Shown: in pieces, positions 37,014 through 46,149 of the stretch
Numbering within the stretch: position 1 is the first letter of the stretch
Layout: each line of letters starts with the position of its first letter
Assembly: GCA_036375695.1 (NCBI GenBank)
Contig: DASVBU010000007.1
Location: 1-64,000, forward strand
DNA from: ZC4RG35 sp036375695
GTDB lineage: Bacteria > Actinomycetota > Acidimicrobiia > Spongiisociales > ZC4RG35
DNA: 64,000 bases
Direction of reading: 5' to 3'
Notes under the pieces: generated by a model
Databases searched by the model: none
Told to the model about the DNA's origin: nothing
Seen by the model: the letters and a program-made list of their open reading frames with translations, nothing else
Made by a program: the position numbers and the translations under genes

Positions 37014-38740
37014 CCGCGGCTCCGAACGAACCCTGGTGGAAACGTGCCGTCGTCTACCAGGTGTACCCGCGCTCGTTCCAGGACTCGGATGGCGATGGCG
37101 TCGGGGACCTGAAGGGCATCCTCCAACGGGTCGACTACCTCGCCGAGTTGGGTGTGGACGTGGTGTGGCTGTCTCCCGTCTACCGCAGTCCCCATGACGA
37201 CGCCGGGTACGACATCTCCGACTATCGGGACATCGACCCCATTTTCGGCACGATGGCCGACCTCGATCGGCTCCTCGAGGCCCTCCACGAGCGTGGCATC
37301 AAGCTGATCATGGACCTGGTGGTGAACCACACCAGCGACGAGCACCCGTGGTTCGTCGAGTCCCGCTCCTCGAGGGACAACCCGAAGCGCGACTGGTACT
37401 GGTGGCGACCGGCTCGGGAGGGCATGGAGCCGGGAACACCCGGCGCGGAGCCGACGAACTGGGGGTCGTTCTTCGGCGTGCCGGCGTGGGAGTTCGACCC
37501 CCACACCGGCGAGTACTACCTGCATCTGTTCAGCCGCAAGCAGCCCGACCTGAACTGGGAAAACCCCGAGGTGCGACGGGCGGTGTACGACATGATGCGC
37601 TGGTGGCTCGATCGGGGAGTGGACGGCTTCCGGATGGACGTGATCAACTTCATCTCCAAAGACGTCCGGCCCGACGGGTCCCTACCGGATGTGCCCCCGG
37701 AGGGGACGATCTACGGCGGGCCGGCCACGGCGACGATCAACGGCCCCAGGATCCACGAGTTCCTCCAGGAGATGCACCGGGAGGTGTTCCACGGTCGTCG
37801 CGACGGGCTACTCCTCGTCGGCGAGACTCCAGGGGCGACGGTGGAGCACGGCAGGCTTTACACCGACCCCGCCCGCCACGAGCTCGACATGATCTTCACC
37901 TTCGAGCACATGATGCTGGACCACGGCCCGGACGGGCATTTCGAGCGCATCCCGCTCCGACTCGCCGACCTCAAGGCGACCATGACCCGGTGGCAAACCG
38001 GTCTGGCGGAGGTGGGCTGGAACGCCCTCTACTGGGACAACCACGACCAGCCTCGCATCGTCTCCCGTTGGGGTGACGACGGCCCCTACCGGCGTCAGTC
38101 GGCGGCGATGCTCGCCATCATCCTCCACCTCCATCGGGGCACCCCCTTCGTCTACCAGGGCGAGGAGTTGGGGATGACCAACGCCCGGTTCACCTCGTTC
38201 GAGCAGTACCGGGACATCGAGACCCTCAACTTCGTCGCCTTCGAGCGACGACGCGGAGTGCTCAGCGACGAGCAACTGCTCGCCTGGCTGGCAAACAGCA
38301 GCCGGGACAACGCCCGCACCCCGATGCAATGGGATGCCTCGCCCAACGCCGGCTTCACCACCGCACGGCCCTGGATCGAGGTCAACCCCAACCATGAGCA
38401 CGTCAACGCCGAGGCGGAGATGGCCGACCCAGACTCCGTCTTCCACACCTACAGGCGGCTCATCTCCTTGCGTCACGAGGATCCGGTGGTCCAACAGGGC
38501 GAGTTCCAACCGCTGCTGGAGGATCACCCTCATGTCTACGCGTTCACCCGCACCATGGGGGCAGAGCAGTTGCTGGTGCTGGGCAACTTCTCGGGTGACG
38601 AGCAGTTCGCCGCCGTAGGTCCGGACTGGGTGGGCTCCCAGCTGGTCCTGGGCAACTACCGGCCGGCGGCCGAGCCACGGGATGAGGGCGTGACGCTGCG
38701 ACCGTGGGAGGGATTGGTCCTGCGTCGACAGCTCGGATGA
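37010..38740 (+). CDS. GH13 alpha-glucosidase
   Basis: About 576 residues of the oligo-1,6-glucosidase/alpha-glucosidase type. YQVYPRSFQDSDGDGVGDL, calcium-like DSDGDG loop, catalytic nucleophile D210 (DGFRMDV), acid/base E272 (LVGETPG) and D346 (WDNHDQPR). It hydrolyses alpha-1,4/1,6 glucosides or trehalose-like sugars. Start is unclear: the only ATG (36914) would overlap the previous gene by 100 nt, while CTG at 37010 overlaps its stop by 4 nt (CTGA) with GAGGTGG before it. CTG is taken here as most likely. Confidence 0.9.
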   Translation: MTAAPNEPWWKRAVVYQVYPRSFQDSDGDGVGDLKGILQRVDYLAELGVDVVWLSPVYRSPHDDAGYDISDYRDIDPIFGTMADLDRLLEALHERGIKLIMDLVVNHTSDEHPWFVESRSSRDNPKRDWYWWRPAREGMEPGTPGAEPTNWGSFFGVPAWEFDPHTGEYYLHLFSRKQPDLNWENPEVRRAVYDMMRWWLDRGVDGFRMDVINFISKDVRPDGSLPDVPPEGTIYGGPATATINGPRIHEFLQEMHREVFHGRRDGLLLVGETPGATVEHGRLYTDPARHELDMIFTFEHMMLDHGPDGHFERIPLRLADLKATMTRWQTGLAEVGWNALYWDNHDQPRIVSRWGDDGPYRRQSAAMLAIILHLHRGTPFVYQGEELGMTNARFTSFEQYRDIETLNFVAFERRRGVLSDEQLLAWLANSSRDNARTPMQWDASPNAGFTTARPWIEVNPNHEHVNAEAEMADPDSVFHTYRRLISLRHEDPVVQQGEFQPLLEDHPHVYAFTRTMGAEQLLVLGNFSGDEQFAAVGPDWVGSQLVLGNYRPAAEPRDEGVTLRPWEGLVLRRQLG

Positions 38741-38743
38741 CGG

Positions 38744-38816
38744 TGGAGACGATGGGATTCGAACCCACGACCCCCGGCTTGCAAAGCCGGTGCTCTTCCA
38801 GCTGAGCTACGTCCCC
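38744..38816 (-). tRNA. tRNA-Ala(TGC)
   Basis: Acceptor GGGGACG / CGTCTCC with A discriminator, anticodon stem CCGGC/GCCGG with loop TTTGCAA (anticodon TGC), T arm with GTTCGAATC. CCA not encoded. Confidence 0.95.
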
Positions 38817-38936
38817 TTGCGACCCCAATGGTACCGGGGGTCCTGTTTGGGGAAACGCGACCGGGTCGGCCCTCCCGACCGGGCAGCCGGCGGGGTCCTG
38901 CAGCGGATCATCGAGGCGGGTCTGTAGGCTCCCGTC

Positions 38937-39377
38937 GTGCTCCGGGTGATCCTCAACATCATCTGGCTCCTGTTCGCCGGGATCGAGCTCGCGGTCGTCT
39001 ACGTCGTGGGCGGGATCATCCTGTGCCTCACCGTCGTCGGTGTCCCCTTCGGGATCCAACTCTTCAAGCTCGCCGGGTTCGCCGTGTGGCCGTTCGGGAG
39101 GGCTGTGGTGCCGGCGCCGGACTCGAACGCCGCGGTCTCGGCGATCTTCAACATCCTCTGGCTCGTCTTCGTCGGCTGGTGGCTGGCCCTGCTCCACATC
39201 GTGTTCGGGTTGGTCCTGTGCATCACGATCATCGGCATCCCTCTGGGGATCGCCGTCCTCAAGATGACCGGTCTCGCCCTGTGGCCGTTCGGCCGGACCG
39301 TCGTCTTCGTGGACGACGACACACGACTCCCGCCCGGCTCGTACGCGGTGGGGACGCGGCTCGCCCAACCCGCCTGA
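38937..39377 (+). CDS. YccF domain membrane protein
   Basis: A 146-residue protein with two copies of a hydrophobic module that ends in the same motif, GIQLFKLAGFAVWPFG and GIAVLKMTGLALWPFG, the hallmark of YccF (DUF307). About four TMs. Function unknown. A TAGGCT -10 (38925-38930) lies exactly 6 nt before the GTG start, so it is leaderless. Confidence 0.9.
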   Translation: MLRVILNIIWLLFAGIELAVVYVVGGIILCLTVVGVPFGIQLFKLAGFAVWPFGRAVVPAPDSNAAVSAIFNILWLVFVGWWLALLHIVFGLVLCITIIGIPLGIAVLKMTGLALWPFGRTVVFVDDDTRLPPGSYAVGTRLAQPA

Positions 39378-39422
39378 CCGTCTTGGGCTTGTCCCGGCAG
39401 CCGCTCTAGGGTCGTTGGCACC

Positions 39423-39860
39423 ATGCCAGAGCAGGAGAAGGTCTACGACTCCCCATCATCATGGGTCGCCGACCACATCCGCGACTACGTGGAGACGGGC
39501 GGCGAGAAGGGTCACGAATGGCGCCCCGGCGTGCCATCGCTCCTCTTGACCACCCGAGGCCGCAGGACCGGCAAACTGCGTCGCTCGGCTCTCATATACG
39601 GGCGGATGGGCGACGCCTACGTGGTCGTCGCCTCCAAGGGCGGCGCCCCCACCCACCCCATGTGGTACCTCAACCTCAAGGCCAACCCGGACGTCGAGGT
39701 GCAAGTCGGCTCCGAGGTGTTCCAGGCCACCGCCCGGGATGCGACCGAGGACGAACGGCCCTTCCTCTGGGAGCAGATGGTGTCGATCTGGCCGGCCTAC
39801 GACGACTACCAGGAGAGGACCACGCGTCGCATCCCGCTCCTTGTGATCGAACCCAAATAG
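39423..39860 (+). CDS. Deazaflavin (F420)-dependent nitroreductase family protein
   Basis: A 145-residue protein of the DDN split-barrel family. Typical segments: LLLTTRGRRTGKLRRSALIY, YVVVASKGGAPTHPMWYLNL and ANPDVEVQVG. Such proteins use reduced F420 to reduce quinones or nitro compounds. It implies that the host makes or imports F420. TAGGGT lies 10 nt before ATG, suggesting a very short leader. Confidence 0.9.
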   Translation: MPEQEKVYDSPSSWVADHIRDYVETGGEKGHEWRPGVPSLLLTTRGRRTGKLRRSALIYGRMGDAYVVVASKGGAPTHPMWYLNLKANPDVEVQVGSEVFQATARDATEDERPFLWEQMVSIWPAYDDYQERTTRRIPLLVIEPK

Positions 39861-39922
39861 CCGACTTGATAGGCTGGCGACCGCCGTCAGGGCGACGGCA
39901 CCAACGAACGGGGGTTCCTCGG

Positions 39923-40435
39923 GTGAAGCACGCTTTCAGACTCCTCTGCCTCGTGGTGGCGATGGCGGTCCTCGCCGCCTGTGGTGGCGGTTCGGCAGCA
40001 ACCACTACCACCGGGCCCGACGAAGCGACGACCACTACCGTCGACGACGACACCACCACGACCTCCGACGATGGCGAGGGTGGCACCGGCACCCCCGACC
40101 TCACCGTCTGTGGCGGCAGCGACGCCATGAACGAGGCGATGGCGGGGTACGACCAGGCGTTGAGCGGCGCCGAGATCGACTTCGAAGAGGCGATCGCCCA
40201 GCTGCACGCAGCGGCCGACGCCGCACCCAACGAGATCCGCGAGGACTTCCAGATCGTGGCCGACGAGCTGGAGAAGATCCTCCTCGGCCTCGCCGAGATC
40301 AACCTCGAGCCCGGGGCCACACCGACCGAGGAGCAGCTCGAGGCACTCATGGAGCTCGGTGAGTCAATGGATGAGGAGCGCTTCAACGCCGCGGCGACCC
40401 GACTCGAGGAGTGGTTCGTGGAGAACTGCAGCTAG
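39923..40435 (+). CDS. Lipoprotein, unknown
   Basis: A 170-residue protein. Lipobox VLAAC, then a Thr/Asp-rich linker (about 30 residues), and a helical acidic domain with two Cys (TVCGGSD and the terminal VENCS) that could form a disulfide. No known family. GTG start with GGGGG about 9 nt before it. Confidence 0.65.
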   Translation: MKHAFRLLCLVVAMAVLAACGGGSAATTTTGPDEATTTTVDDDTTTTSDDGEGGTGTPDLTVCGGSDAMNEAMAGYDQALSGAEIDFEEAIAQLHAAADAAPNEIREDFQIVADELEKILLGLAEINLEPGATPTEEQLEALMELGESMDEERFNAAATRLEEWFVENCS

Positions 40436-40501
40436 AGGACAGCATCTTTCCGGGTCTCCCGCCAGACTCGGTCACATGATGGGTCTGCTGTGGGGTCGGT
40501 C

Positions 40502-41098
40502 GTGACCGACGAGCTGAGGATCGTCCCCGCCAACCAGGCCGCCTGTGGCGACCTCCAGGTCGTGTTCGGTGAGCGCGGCACCGGCCACGTCTGCCAATGC
40601 CAGCGGTACAAGCTCGAGCCGGGCGAGTCGTTCGGATCGGTCCCGGTCGAGGAGCGGATGCTCCGGCTATGGGACCAGACCGACTGCGGCAACCCGGGTT
40701 CCGACCGCACCACCGGCCTGGTCGGGTACGTGGGTGACGAGCCGGTGGCATGGTGTGCCGTCGAGCCGCGTTCCGACTACCCCGGTCTGGTCCGTGTGTT
40801 CAGGGTTCCCTGGGAGGGTCGGGACGAGGACAAGGCCGACCCGACCGTGTGGGCGATCACATGTCTTTTCACCCGTGCCGGGCACCGCAAGCGTGGCTAC
40901 AGCAAGGAGATGGCCAAGGCAGCGGTGGAGTTCGCCCGCAGCCGGGGCGCCCGGGCGGTCGAGGCGTACCCGATCACGACCAAGAACGTGATCCCCGAGG
41001 AGTTGCACGCGGGGACGCCGGACACCTTCGCCGCCGCCGGTCTCGCCGAGGTCAGCCGGCCCACCAAGCGGCGAATGGTGATGCGTCGCGACTTCTGA
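40502..41098 (+). CDS. GNAT acetyltransferase
   Basis: About 198 residues. Acetyl-CoA-binding strand-loop CLFTRAGHRKRGYSKEMAKAA and following helix fit the GNAT fold; the N-terminal part is Cys-rich (HVCQCQRYK), typical of a subfamily seen in actinobacteria. Substrate unknown. GTG 40502 has GGGG 6 nt upstream; GTG 40490 is an alternative. It is 3 bp from the convergent MFS gene. Confidence 0.75.
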   Translation: MTDELRIVPANQAACGDLQVVFGERGTGHVCQCQRYKLEPGESFGSVPVEERMLRLWDQTDCGNPGSDRTTGLVGYVGDEPVAWCAVEPRSDYPGLVRVFRVPWEGRDEDKADPTVWAITCLFTRAGHRKRGYSKEMAKAAVEFARSRGARAVEAYPITTKNVIPEELHAGTPDTFAAAGLAEVSRPTKRRMVMRRDF

Positions 41099-41101
41099 GC
41101 T

Positions 41102-42307
41102 TCAAGCAGGTGCCGCGGAGCGGGCTGCCTCGATCGTCCGGTTGGAGATGATCCGCCACGTCAGGAGCATGGACAGGAGCGTTCCGGCGGCGGCTAGGTA
41201 GAACGGCGCCTGCAGGCCGAGTGCCGAGGCGATCAACCCGCCCATGAGTGCGCCCAGGGGCTGGAACCCCCAGGCCAATGTTCGTGTGGCTCCGGCGACG
41301 CGGCCCCGCAATGCATCGGGGGTGAGGCTCTGTCGCAACGAGACGGCGACGACGTTCCAGACCGCCGTGCAGGCGGAGAAGAGGAAGAGGACTACGCCCG
41401 CCGGCGCCGGGGCGGTCAATTGTGACATCACGATGAAGGCGATCCCCTGGATCCACAGGGTGGTCCGGATGGCATTCCCGGGTCCGAGCATCCGCACCAC
41501 CCTGGGCGCGATCACGGCACCGGTGAGGCCACCGACGCCCAGCAGGGAGAGGAGCACCCCGTACCCGACATCGGAGACGCCGAGTCGCTCCTGTGCGAAC
41601 AGGACGAAGATGGCGATGATCGCGAACGTCAGCATGTTGGTGCTCCCCGCCAGGAAGGCGAGGGTGCGCACCACCTTCTGAGCCCACAGCCACCGCATCC
41701 CGGAGGCCACGTTCTTCAGCATCGGGCCGACCTCGGCATCCGCGGTGCGGAAGGTGCCGGGCACCGCCAGCACGAAGAGGGCAGCGGCCAGCACCAATCC
41801 ACCGTTGACGAAGAACGGGGCCGCGGCGGCGACCGTGAAGAGGAAGGCGCCCACGGGCGGGCCGATGAAGGCGTTGCCCACGAACTCGACCCCCTGGAGG
41901 CGGGCGTTGGCCGACGGCAACTGGTCGGGACCGACGAGACTGGGCATGATCGCCTCCGAGGACGTGTCGAAGAAGGTCTCCGCCAAACCGAAGCCGAAGG
42001 CGAGGACGTAGAGGAGGCTGAGCCCGGCCGTGTCGGTCGCCACCGCCAGGGCGAGAAGGGTGATCCCGGCGGCACGGAGCAGGTCGGTCACCACCATCAC
42101 CTTCTTGCGGTCCATGCGGTCGACCAGAGCCCCCGATACCAGGCCGAACAACAGCCACGGGATGCGGCCCGCCAGGGTGACGCCGGAAACGAGGAGGGGG
42201 TCGCGGGTGATCGACGCCACGAGAAGCGGCAGAGCGGCACCGAATATCCCGTCGCCGAGGTTGGACACCCCCGCGGCGGCCCATACCCGGTTGAACCCAG
42301 GAGTCAT
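41102..42307 (-). CDS. MFS transporter (MFS_3 exporter type)
   Basis: A 401-residue, 12-TM transporter. It has the N-terminal FNRVWAAAGVSNLGDGIFGAALPLL opening (here shown in part as VWAAAGVSNLGDGIF), and the loop motif GALVDRMDRKKVMV. The family includes siderophore and macrolide exporters. Substrate unknown. GGAGG precedes ATG. Confidence 0.85.
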   Translation of the reverse strand: MTPGFNRVWAAAGVSNLGDGIFGAALPLLVASITRDPLLVSGVTLAGRIPWLLFGLVSGALVDRMDRKKVMVVTDLLRAAGITLLALAVATDTAGLSLLYVLAFGFGLAETFFDTSSEAIMPSLVGPDQLPSANARLQGVEFVGNAFIGPPVGAFLFTVAAAAPFFVNGGLVLAAALFVLAVPGTFRTADAEVGPMLKNVASGMRWLWAQKVVRTLAFLAGSTNMLTFAIIAIFVLFAQERLGVSDVGYGVLLSLLGVGGLTGAVIAPRVVRMLGPGNAIRTTLWIQGIAFIVMSQLTAPAPAGVVLFLFSACTAVWNVVAVSLRQSLTPDALRGRVAGATRTLAWGFQPLGALMGGLIASALGLQAPFYLAAAGTLLSMLLTWRIISNRTIEAARSAAPA

Positions 42308-42347
42308 GAGGACCTCCGCGTAACGGATCCGATCCTATTTGCCCGTC

Positions 42348-42824
42348 CTAGGGCTGCTCTTCGGGGACGCTGATCTCCGCCACCTGGGCCTCGAGATGCT
42401 CGGCCAGGGCATGTGGCGAGAGATGGACGTTGACGCCATGGGCCCCACCACCGATGGCGACCACGGGTTGCCCCAAGGCGGACGAGTCGATGATCACGGG
42501 TAGGGATCTCCGGGCCCCGAACGGGGTGATGGCCCCACGCTCGTACCCGGTGACCTCCTTGGCCTCCTCGGCATCGGGCATGGTCATCCGTCGCACGCCG
42601 AGGAGGTCACGGAGCTTGGCCCAGTCGAACTTCCGCCCACCGGGCACCAGCACGAACAGGTAGTCGTCCTCACCGCGCCGCACCACCAGCGTTCGGAGTA
42701 GCGCGCCGAGGGGAATGCCCTGGAACCGGGCGCTCTCCTCGGCGCTGCGAGCGCGCTCGGTGCGGACTACCCGATACTCGAGGTCGGTCTCGGCGAGAGC
42801 CCTGAGTGCCGGAGTGTCGGTCAT
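42348..42824 (-). CDS. YbaK/ProX-type aminoacyl-tRNA deacylase
   Basis: A 158-residue protein. YbaK-domain segments VVRTERARSAEESARFQGI, LVVRRGEDDYLFVLVPGG and AITPFGARRSLPVIID with GGGAHGVNVHLSP. It hydrolyses mischarged tRNA (Cys- or Ala-tRNA-Pro type). ATG 42824 is preferred over the upstream GTG/ATG because TATCGT lies 7 nt before it. Confidence 0.85.
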   Translation of the reverse strand: MTDTPALRALAETDLEYRVVRTERARSAEESARFQGIPLGALLRTLVVRRGEDDYLFVLVPGGRKFDWAKLRDLLGVRRMTMPDAEEAKEVTGYERGAITPFGARRSLPVIIDSSALGQPVVAIGGGAHGVNVHLSPHALAEHLEAQVAEISVPEEQP

Positions 42825-42906
42825 GATCCGGACGATAGGTGTCGAAGACGGAGCCTCCGGTGGATATGACAACGCTGGGATACTTCGACCGGGTCACGAT
42901 GGTCAG

Positions 42907-43230
42907 ATGTTCGGAATGAGTCGCGTGCTCGAACCATGGCCGAGATGGGCGAGTCGTCCGATCGGGAGGGTGATCCTGATTGCCGGCGGGACTCTCGGAT
43001 GCATCATCGGCTTCTTGATGCTGGCGTTCGCCTTTGCCGCCATGCAGTGGCTGGAGCAGTTCAGTTCCGAACCGGTCCGACTCGGGCGGGACGAAGTTCT
43101 CTTCGTCTTCTGTGGGTTCGGAATGATCGGTGGATCAGTGTGGGCAGCGAGGCGACCGAGTCGTGCGTCGTTCTCTGCCCTGGCCGTCGTGATCGTGACG
43201 ATCATCCTCGTCGCGCTCGAGGTCCTCTGA
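42907..43230 (+). CDS. Small three-TM membrane protein
   Basis: A 107-residue protein. Three hydrophobic stretches (VILIAGGTLGCIIGFLMLAF, VLFVFCGFGMIGGSVWA and ALAVVIVTIILVALEV). No family recognised. ATG at 42907; a second ATG 9 nt later is possible. Confidence 0.5.
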   Translation: MFGMSRVLEPWPRWASRPIGRVILIAGGTLGCIIGFLMLAFAFAAMQWLEQFSSEPVRLGRDEVLFVFCGFGMIGGSVWAARRPSRASFSALAVVIVTIILVALEVL

Positions 43231-43295
43231 TCCGGCCGACCCGACATCCGCGCTTTCACGTCCGGGCGGCCTCGCCTTAGAATCTCGTCTCCCGA

Positions 43296-43370
43296 GGGCC
43301 CATAGCTCAGTCCGGTTAGAGCGCATCCCTGATAAGGATGAGGTCCGTGGTTCAAGTCCACGTGGGCCCA
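43296..43370 (+). tRNA. tRNA-Ile(GAT)
   Basis: Acceptor GGGCCCA / TGGGCCC with A discriminator, anticodon stem CATCC/GGATG with loop CTGATAA (anticodon GAT), T arm with GTTCAAGTC. CCA not encoded. Confidence 0.95.
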
Positions 43371-43528
43371 CTCACTTTTCCCAATCACTAGTTGACATTC
43401 GTCAACTTAGGGCCGGGAGATCTGAGACTGTCTGAACCGCCATGTACAGCTCTCCATGGGGCGAGAGCGGGGCACGAGCGCCTGGCATCAGCTGGGAGTC
43501 CACGAGCGCACGGTGATATGTTCCTCTT

Positions 43529-43725
43529 GTGCAATCCGTCGCAAGCGACCCTGATCCTGTCGCGGCTGAGCTCGAGCGAGGGATCGACGTAGTTCGGCGT
43601 CTTGTCGGGACACGGCTTGACACGCTCTCATTGGCCAAGCTCGATCCCCGGTATGCGCGATTCCTCGCGCAGAAAGTCTCCACGCTTTCACCGCTCATCG
43701 CGGCCTTGGTAGAGATTCGGATGAC
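43529..43725 (+). pseudogene. 5' fragment of an unknown gene
   Basis: About 65 sensible codons beginning with GTG and reading ...VAAELERGIDVVRRLVG and YARFLAQKVSTLSPLIAAL. The 5' end is authentic: TATGTT (43517-43522) lies exactly 6 nt before GTG. Beyond about 43725 the frame is antisense to another gene fragment and loses protein character. Family not recognised; the KVSTLSPLI segment faintly resembles type II restriction enzyme N-termini, but this is weak. Confidence 0.45.
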
Positions 43726-44013
43726 GAGGGGGCCACCCCGGAGGGAGAGTGCGATGACTCCGTCGACGATGACGAAGGCCAGGCTTCCCAGCCTCCGGGC
43801 GTCCCGGGCCGCCCACAGGGTGACTCCCACCCAGAGCGTGGCGACCACCGCCGCACCGGCCAGGACGACGCGATTCCCCGGCTGGCCCGCGGCGAAGATG
43901 ACCGAGATCTGGATCATCAGCCAGATCCAGACCAGGACCTGGTACGTGGCCACCACCCGGCGCAAGGTGTCGCCTACAGGAACCACCGCCCGAGAACCGG
44001 ACAAGCCGGTCAT
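43715..44013 (-). pseudogene. 5' fragment of a sensor-kinase-like membrane protein
   Basis: About 100 codons with three TMs (TYQVLVWIWLMIQISVIFAA, VVLAGAAVVATLWVGVTLWA, LAFVIVDGVIALSL) that resemble the N-terminal sensor of DUF5931-type histidine kinases. ATG 44013 has TAGCTT (44020-44025) exactly 6 nt upstream. Downstream, after GGPLVIRI, the frame turns into Ser/Arg-rich nonsense and no kinase domain follows. The two fragments meet tail to tail near 43,720. Confidence 0.5.
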
Positions 44014-44096
44014 GGCGGGAAGCTACTCGCGGGCTCCCACTGCGTGCCCGCGGAAATCCGGGACGGACAGGAGGCCGACCCGCTAGAAACGGGTCC

Positions 44097-44624
44097 TTGT
44101 CCGACCTGCACCTGCGTCCGATCGAGCCCGAGGATGTGGCGACCATCGCCGCCTTCTTGGCGCATCCGTCCCTGGATGGACGTCGGGGTCTGGATCGTGA
44201 GCGAACGAATCAGTCATCGGCCTCCCTGACCAAGGCGATCGAGGGGATGATCGAGCCCGAGTTGGGTGCGACCTGGGTGGCCGAGGCCGACGGCGTGGTC
44301 GGCGTCGTCCGGGCCGACTGGTGGTGGGATGCGCTCAGCCCCTGGATCCATGTTGTCATCGACCCGCAGCACCAGCGGCAGGGACACGGCACCGGAGCGG
44401 TCCGTCAGGCACTGGATCACCTCTTCCTGAACACGCCGGCGATGGTCATCCAGGGAGGCGTCCCCAGCTGGGACGAAGCCGGCCTGGCCTTCGCCGCCGC
44501 GCTGGGAGCTCTCGAGGTCGGTAGGAAGCGACGCGCCGGGGTCAGGGACGGCGTCTACTTCGACCAGGTCGAGTTCGTCGTCCAGCGTGTCGACTGGGAG
44601 GGTGATCGTGCCGCTCGAAGGTGA
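44097..44624 (+). CDS. GNAT acetyltransferase
   Basis: A 175-residue protein. Family features: LRPIEPEDVATIAAFL, WVAEADGVVGVVRAD, IHVVIDPQHQRQGHGTGAVR (acetyl-CoA loop QRQGHG) and a terminal EVGRKRRAG segment. The start is TTG 44097. Substrate unknown. It overlaps the next acetyltransferase by 17 nt, so the two are co-translated. Confidence 0.75.
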   Translation: MSDLHLRPIEPEDVATIAAFLAHPSLDGRRGLDRERTNQSSASLTKAIEGMIEPELGATWVAEADGVVGVVRADWWWDALSPWIHVVIDPQHQRQGHGTGAVRQALDHLFLNTPAMVIQGGVPSWDEAGLAFAAALGALEVGRKRRAGVRDGVYFDQVEFVVQRVDWEGDRAARR

Positions 44625-45183
44625 CATCGTCAGACTCCGCGAGGTGCGGGAGTCCGACCTGCCACTCTTCGTCGAGCTCCGCAACGACCTCGAGACCCAG
44701 GCCTGGAGCCGGACACTTCCTCCCGACTACACACTGGAGATGATCCGCCGCCGGTACTGGGAGAGGGACTTCTCCTACCGCAGGACGGATGGGATCTTCA
44801 TCGTCGAGGTCAAAGAGACCGGCGAGGCGGCCGGGATGATCTCCTATTCCGACCTCGTGGACCGGATGGAGGCCACCTGGGGCCTGGCGGTCCACAAGCG
44901 GTTCTGGGGCACCGGGGTGGCCCACGACGCCGCCGACACCCTGCTCCGATTCCTGTTCCACGAGCTCGGGCTGAGGGTGGTCCGTCTCTACACCCAGAGC
45001 GGCAACGAGCGTGCAGTGGGGGCTTTCGAGAAGCTCGGCTTCAAGGTTGCGACCCGCACCCCGAACGCCATCTTCAAAGACGGACGCTACGTCGACAACA
45101 TCTCCATGGACATCCTCCGGGAGGAGTGGTACGACCTCCACCCCGACCTCGAAGACCTGCTCGACGACCCGTTCGCCCGCTGA
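44608..45183 (+). CDS. GNAT acetyltransferase (RimL-like)
   Basis: A 191-residue protein. GDIVRLREVRESDLPLFVEL opening, EATWGLAVHKRFWGTGVAHDA acetyl-CoA loop and SGNERAVGAFEKLGF ending are standard for the RimJ/RimL branch. Three GTG starts exist; GTG 44608 has GGGAGG 6 nt upstream. It overlaps the upstream GNAT gene. Confidence 0.82.
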   Translation: MPLEGDIVRLREVRESDLPLFVELRNDLETQAWSRTLPPDYTLEMIRRRYWERDFSYRRTDGIFIVEVKETGEAAGMISYSDLVDRMEATWGLAVHKRFWGTGVAHDAADTLLRFLFHELGLRVVRLYTQSGNERAVGAFEKLGFKVATRTPNAIFKDGRYVDNISMDILREEWYDLHPDLEDLLDDPFAR

Positions 45184-45184
45184 G

Positions 45185-45559
45185 TCAACGACGGTTGGTC
45201 GGCGTCGCCTGGTGGAAGACGAGACGCCACCGACCGTCGGACCACTTCTTCCACACCGAGCAACGATTGGCCGCCGTGGCGTAGTCGATGCCCATCTCGG
45301 TCCGGTAGGTGACCAGGGCCACCTCGTCCCCCAGCAGACGCACCTCGAAGTCGGGTAACGGCAGCCGGGCGTCGATGTCCACCGGCTGGGTGCGAATGAT
45401 CTGACCGCGAGTCCACACCCGTCCCGACGACCCGAACTCCATGTAGTCGGGCGCGAGCAGCTCTTCCATGTAGGCCTCGTCGAAGCGGGTCGACGGCTCG
45501 TACAACGACTCCTCGAGTTGCTGCAACGTGCGAAGCACCTGGTTGGGACTCTCGAACAT
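45185..45559 (-). CDS. NTF2-like DUF4440 protein
   Basis: A 124-residue protein. LEESLYEPSTRFDEAYMEELLAPDY and the ending SVWKKWSDGRWRLVFHQAT match the DUF4440/SnoaL-like fold. These small alpha+beta barrels act as hydrolase, isomerase or ligand-binding units; no specific role can be assigned. Convergent with the GNAT gene (1-bp gap). TAACTT lies 9 nt before ATG. Confidence 0.8.
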   Translation of the reverse strand: MFESPNQVLRTLQQLEESLYEPSTRFDEAYMEELLAPDYMEFGSSGRVWTRGQIIRTQPVDIDARLPLPDFEVRLLGDEVALVTYRTEMGIDYATAANRCSVWKKWSDGRWRLVFHQATPTNRR

Positions 45560-45605
45560 GCGGACGACAAGTTAGTGGCGGTCCCCCGAGGACTAGGTTG
45601 ACGTG

Positions 45606-46073
45606 GTGGCCGACCCCTTCGTACCCGACGATTTCAACCCGCCCCGGGAACTGGTCACTCCGCAGTTCCGTCTCGAGCCCCTCGGTCCCGAGCACAATGA
45701 GCGTGATCACACGGCCTGGATGAGCAGCATCGAGCACATCCGATCCACCCCCGGCTTCCCCGACGGGGATTGGCCCCCGTTGGAGGGCATGACCCTGGAG
45801 CGAAACCTCGCCGATCTGCAAAGACACGCCGACGACTTCGAGCGGCGGGTCGGGTTCACCTACACCGTCCTCGACGACACGGACGACGTCATCGGCTGTG
45901 TCTACATCTACCCCGATCCGACGGGCGCCAGCGACGCCGAGGTGCAGTCGTGGGTGCGGGCAGACCGTGCCGACCTCGACATGGTGCTCTACGACGCCGT
46001 TTCGGAGTGGCTCGCCACCCACTGGCCGTTCGGGACCGTCCGCTACGCGCCCCGGCGTCCCCAGGCCGGGTAG
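45606..46073 (+). CDS. GNAT-fold protein
   Basis: About 155 residues with a GNAT-like middle (FTYTVLDDTDDVIGCVYIYP) and an acidic, Trp-rich surround. The acetyl-CoA loop is not canonical, so activity is uncertain. GTG 45606 is preferred over GTG 45603 because TAGGTT (45594-45599) sits exactly 6 nt before it. Confidence 0.65.
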   Translation: MADPFVPDDFNPPRELVTPQFRLEPLGPEHNERDHTAWMSSIEHIRSTPGFPDGDWPPLEGMTLERNLADLQRHADDFERRVGFTYTVLDDTDDVIGCVYIYPDPTGASDAEVQSWVRADRADLDMVLYDAVSEWLATHWPFGTVRYAPRRPQAG

Positions 46074-46149
46074 CGCCCCGGCGCGTCGTTTCGCCGGCTC
46101 GGGCCCACGGGTATGAAACCGGGCGCAACCGTTCCGGAGCTAGCCTGAG

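Noticed and set aside
43296..44100. Integrated element at tRNA-Ile
   Set aside because: No integrase, and no second copy of the tRNA 3' end was found nearby; only a gene-fragment scar is seen.
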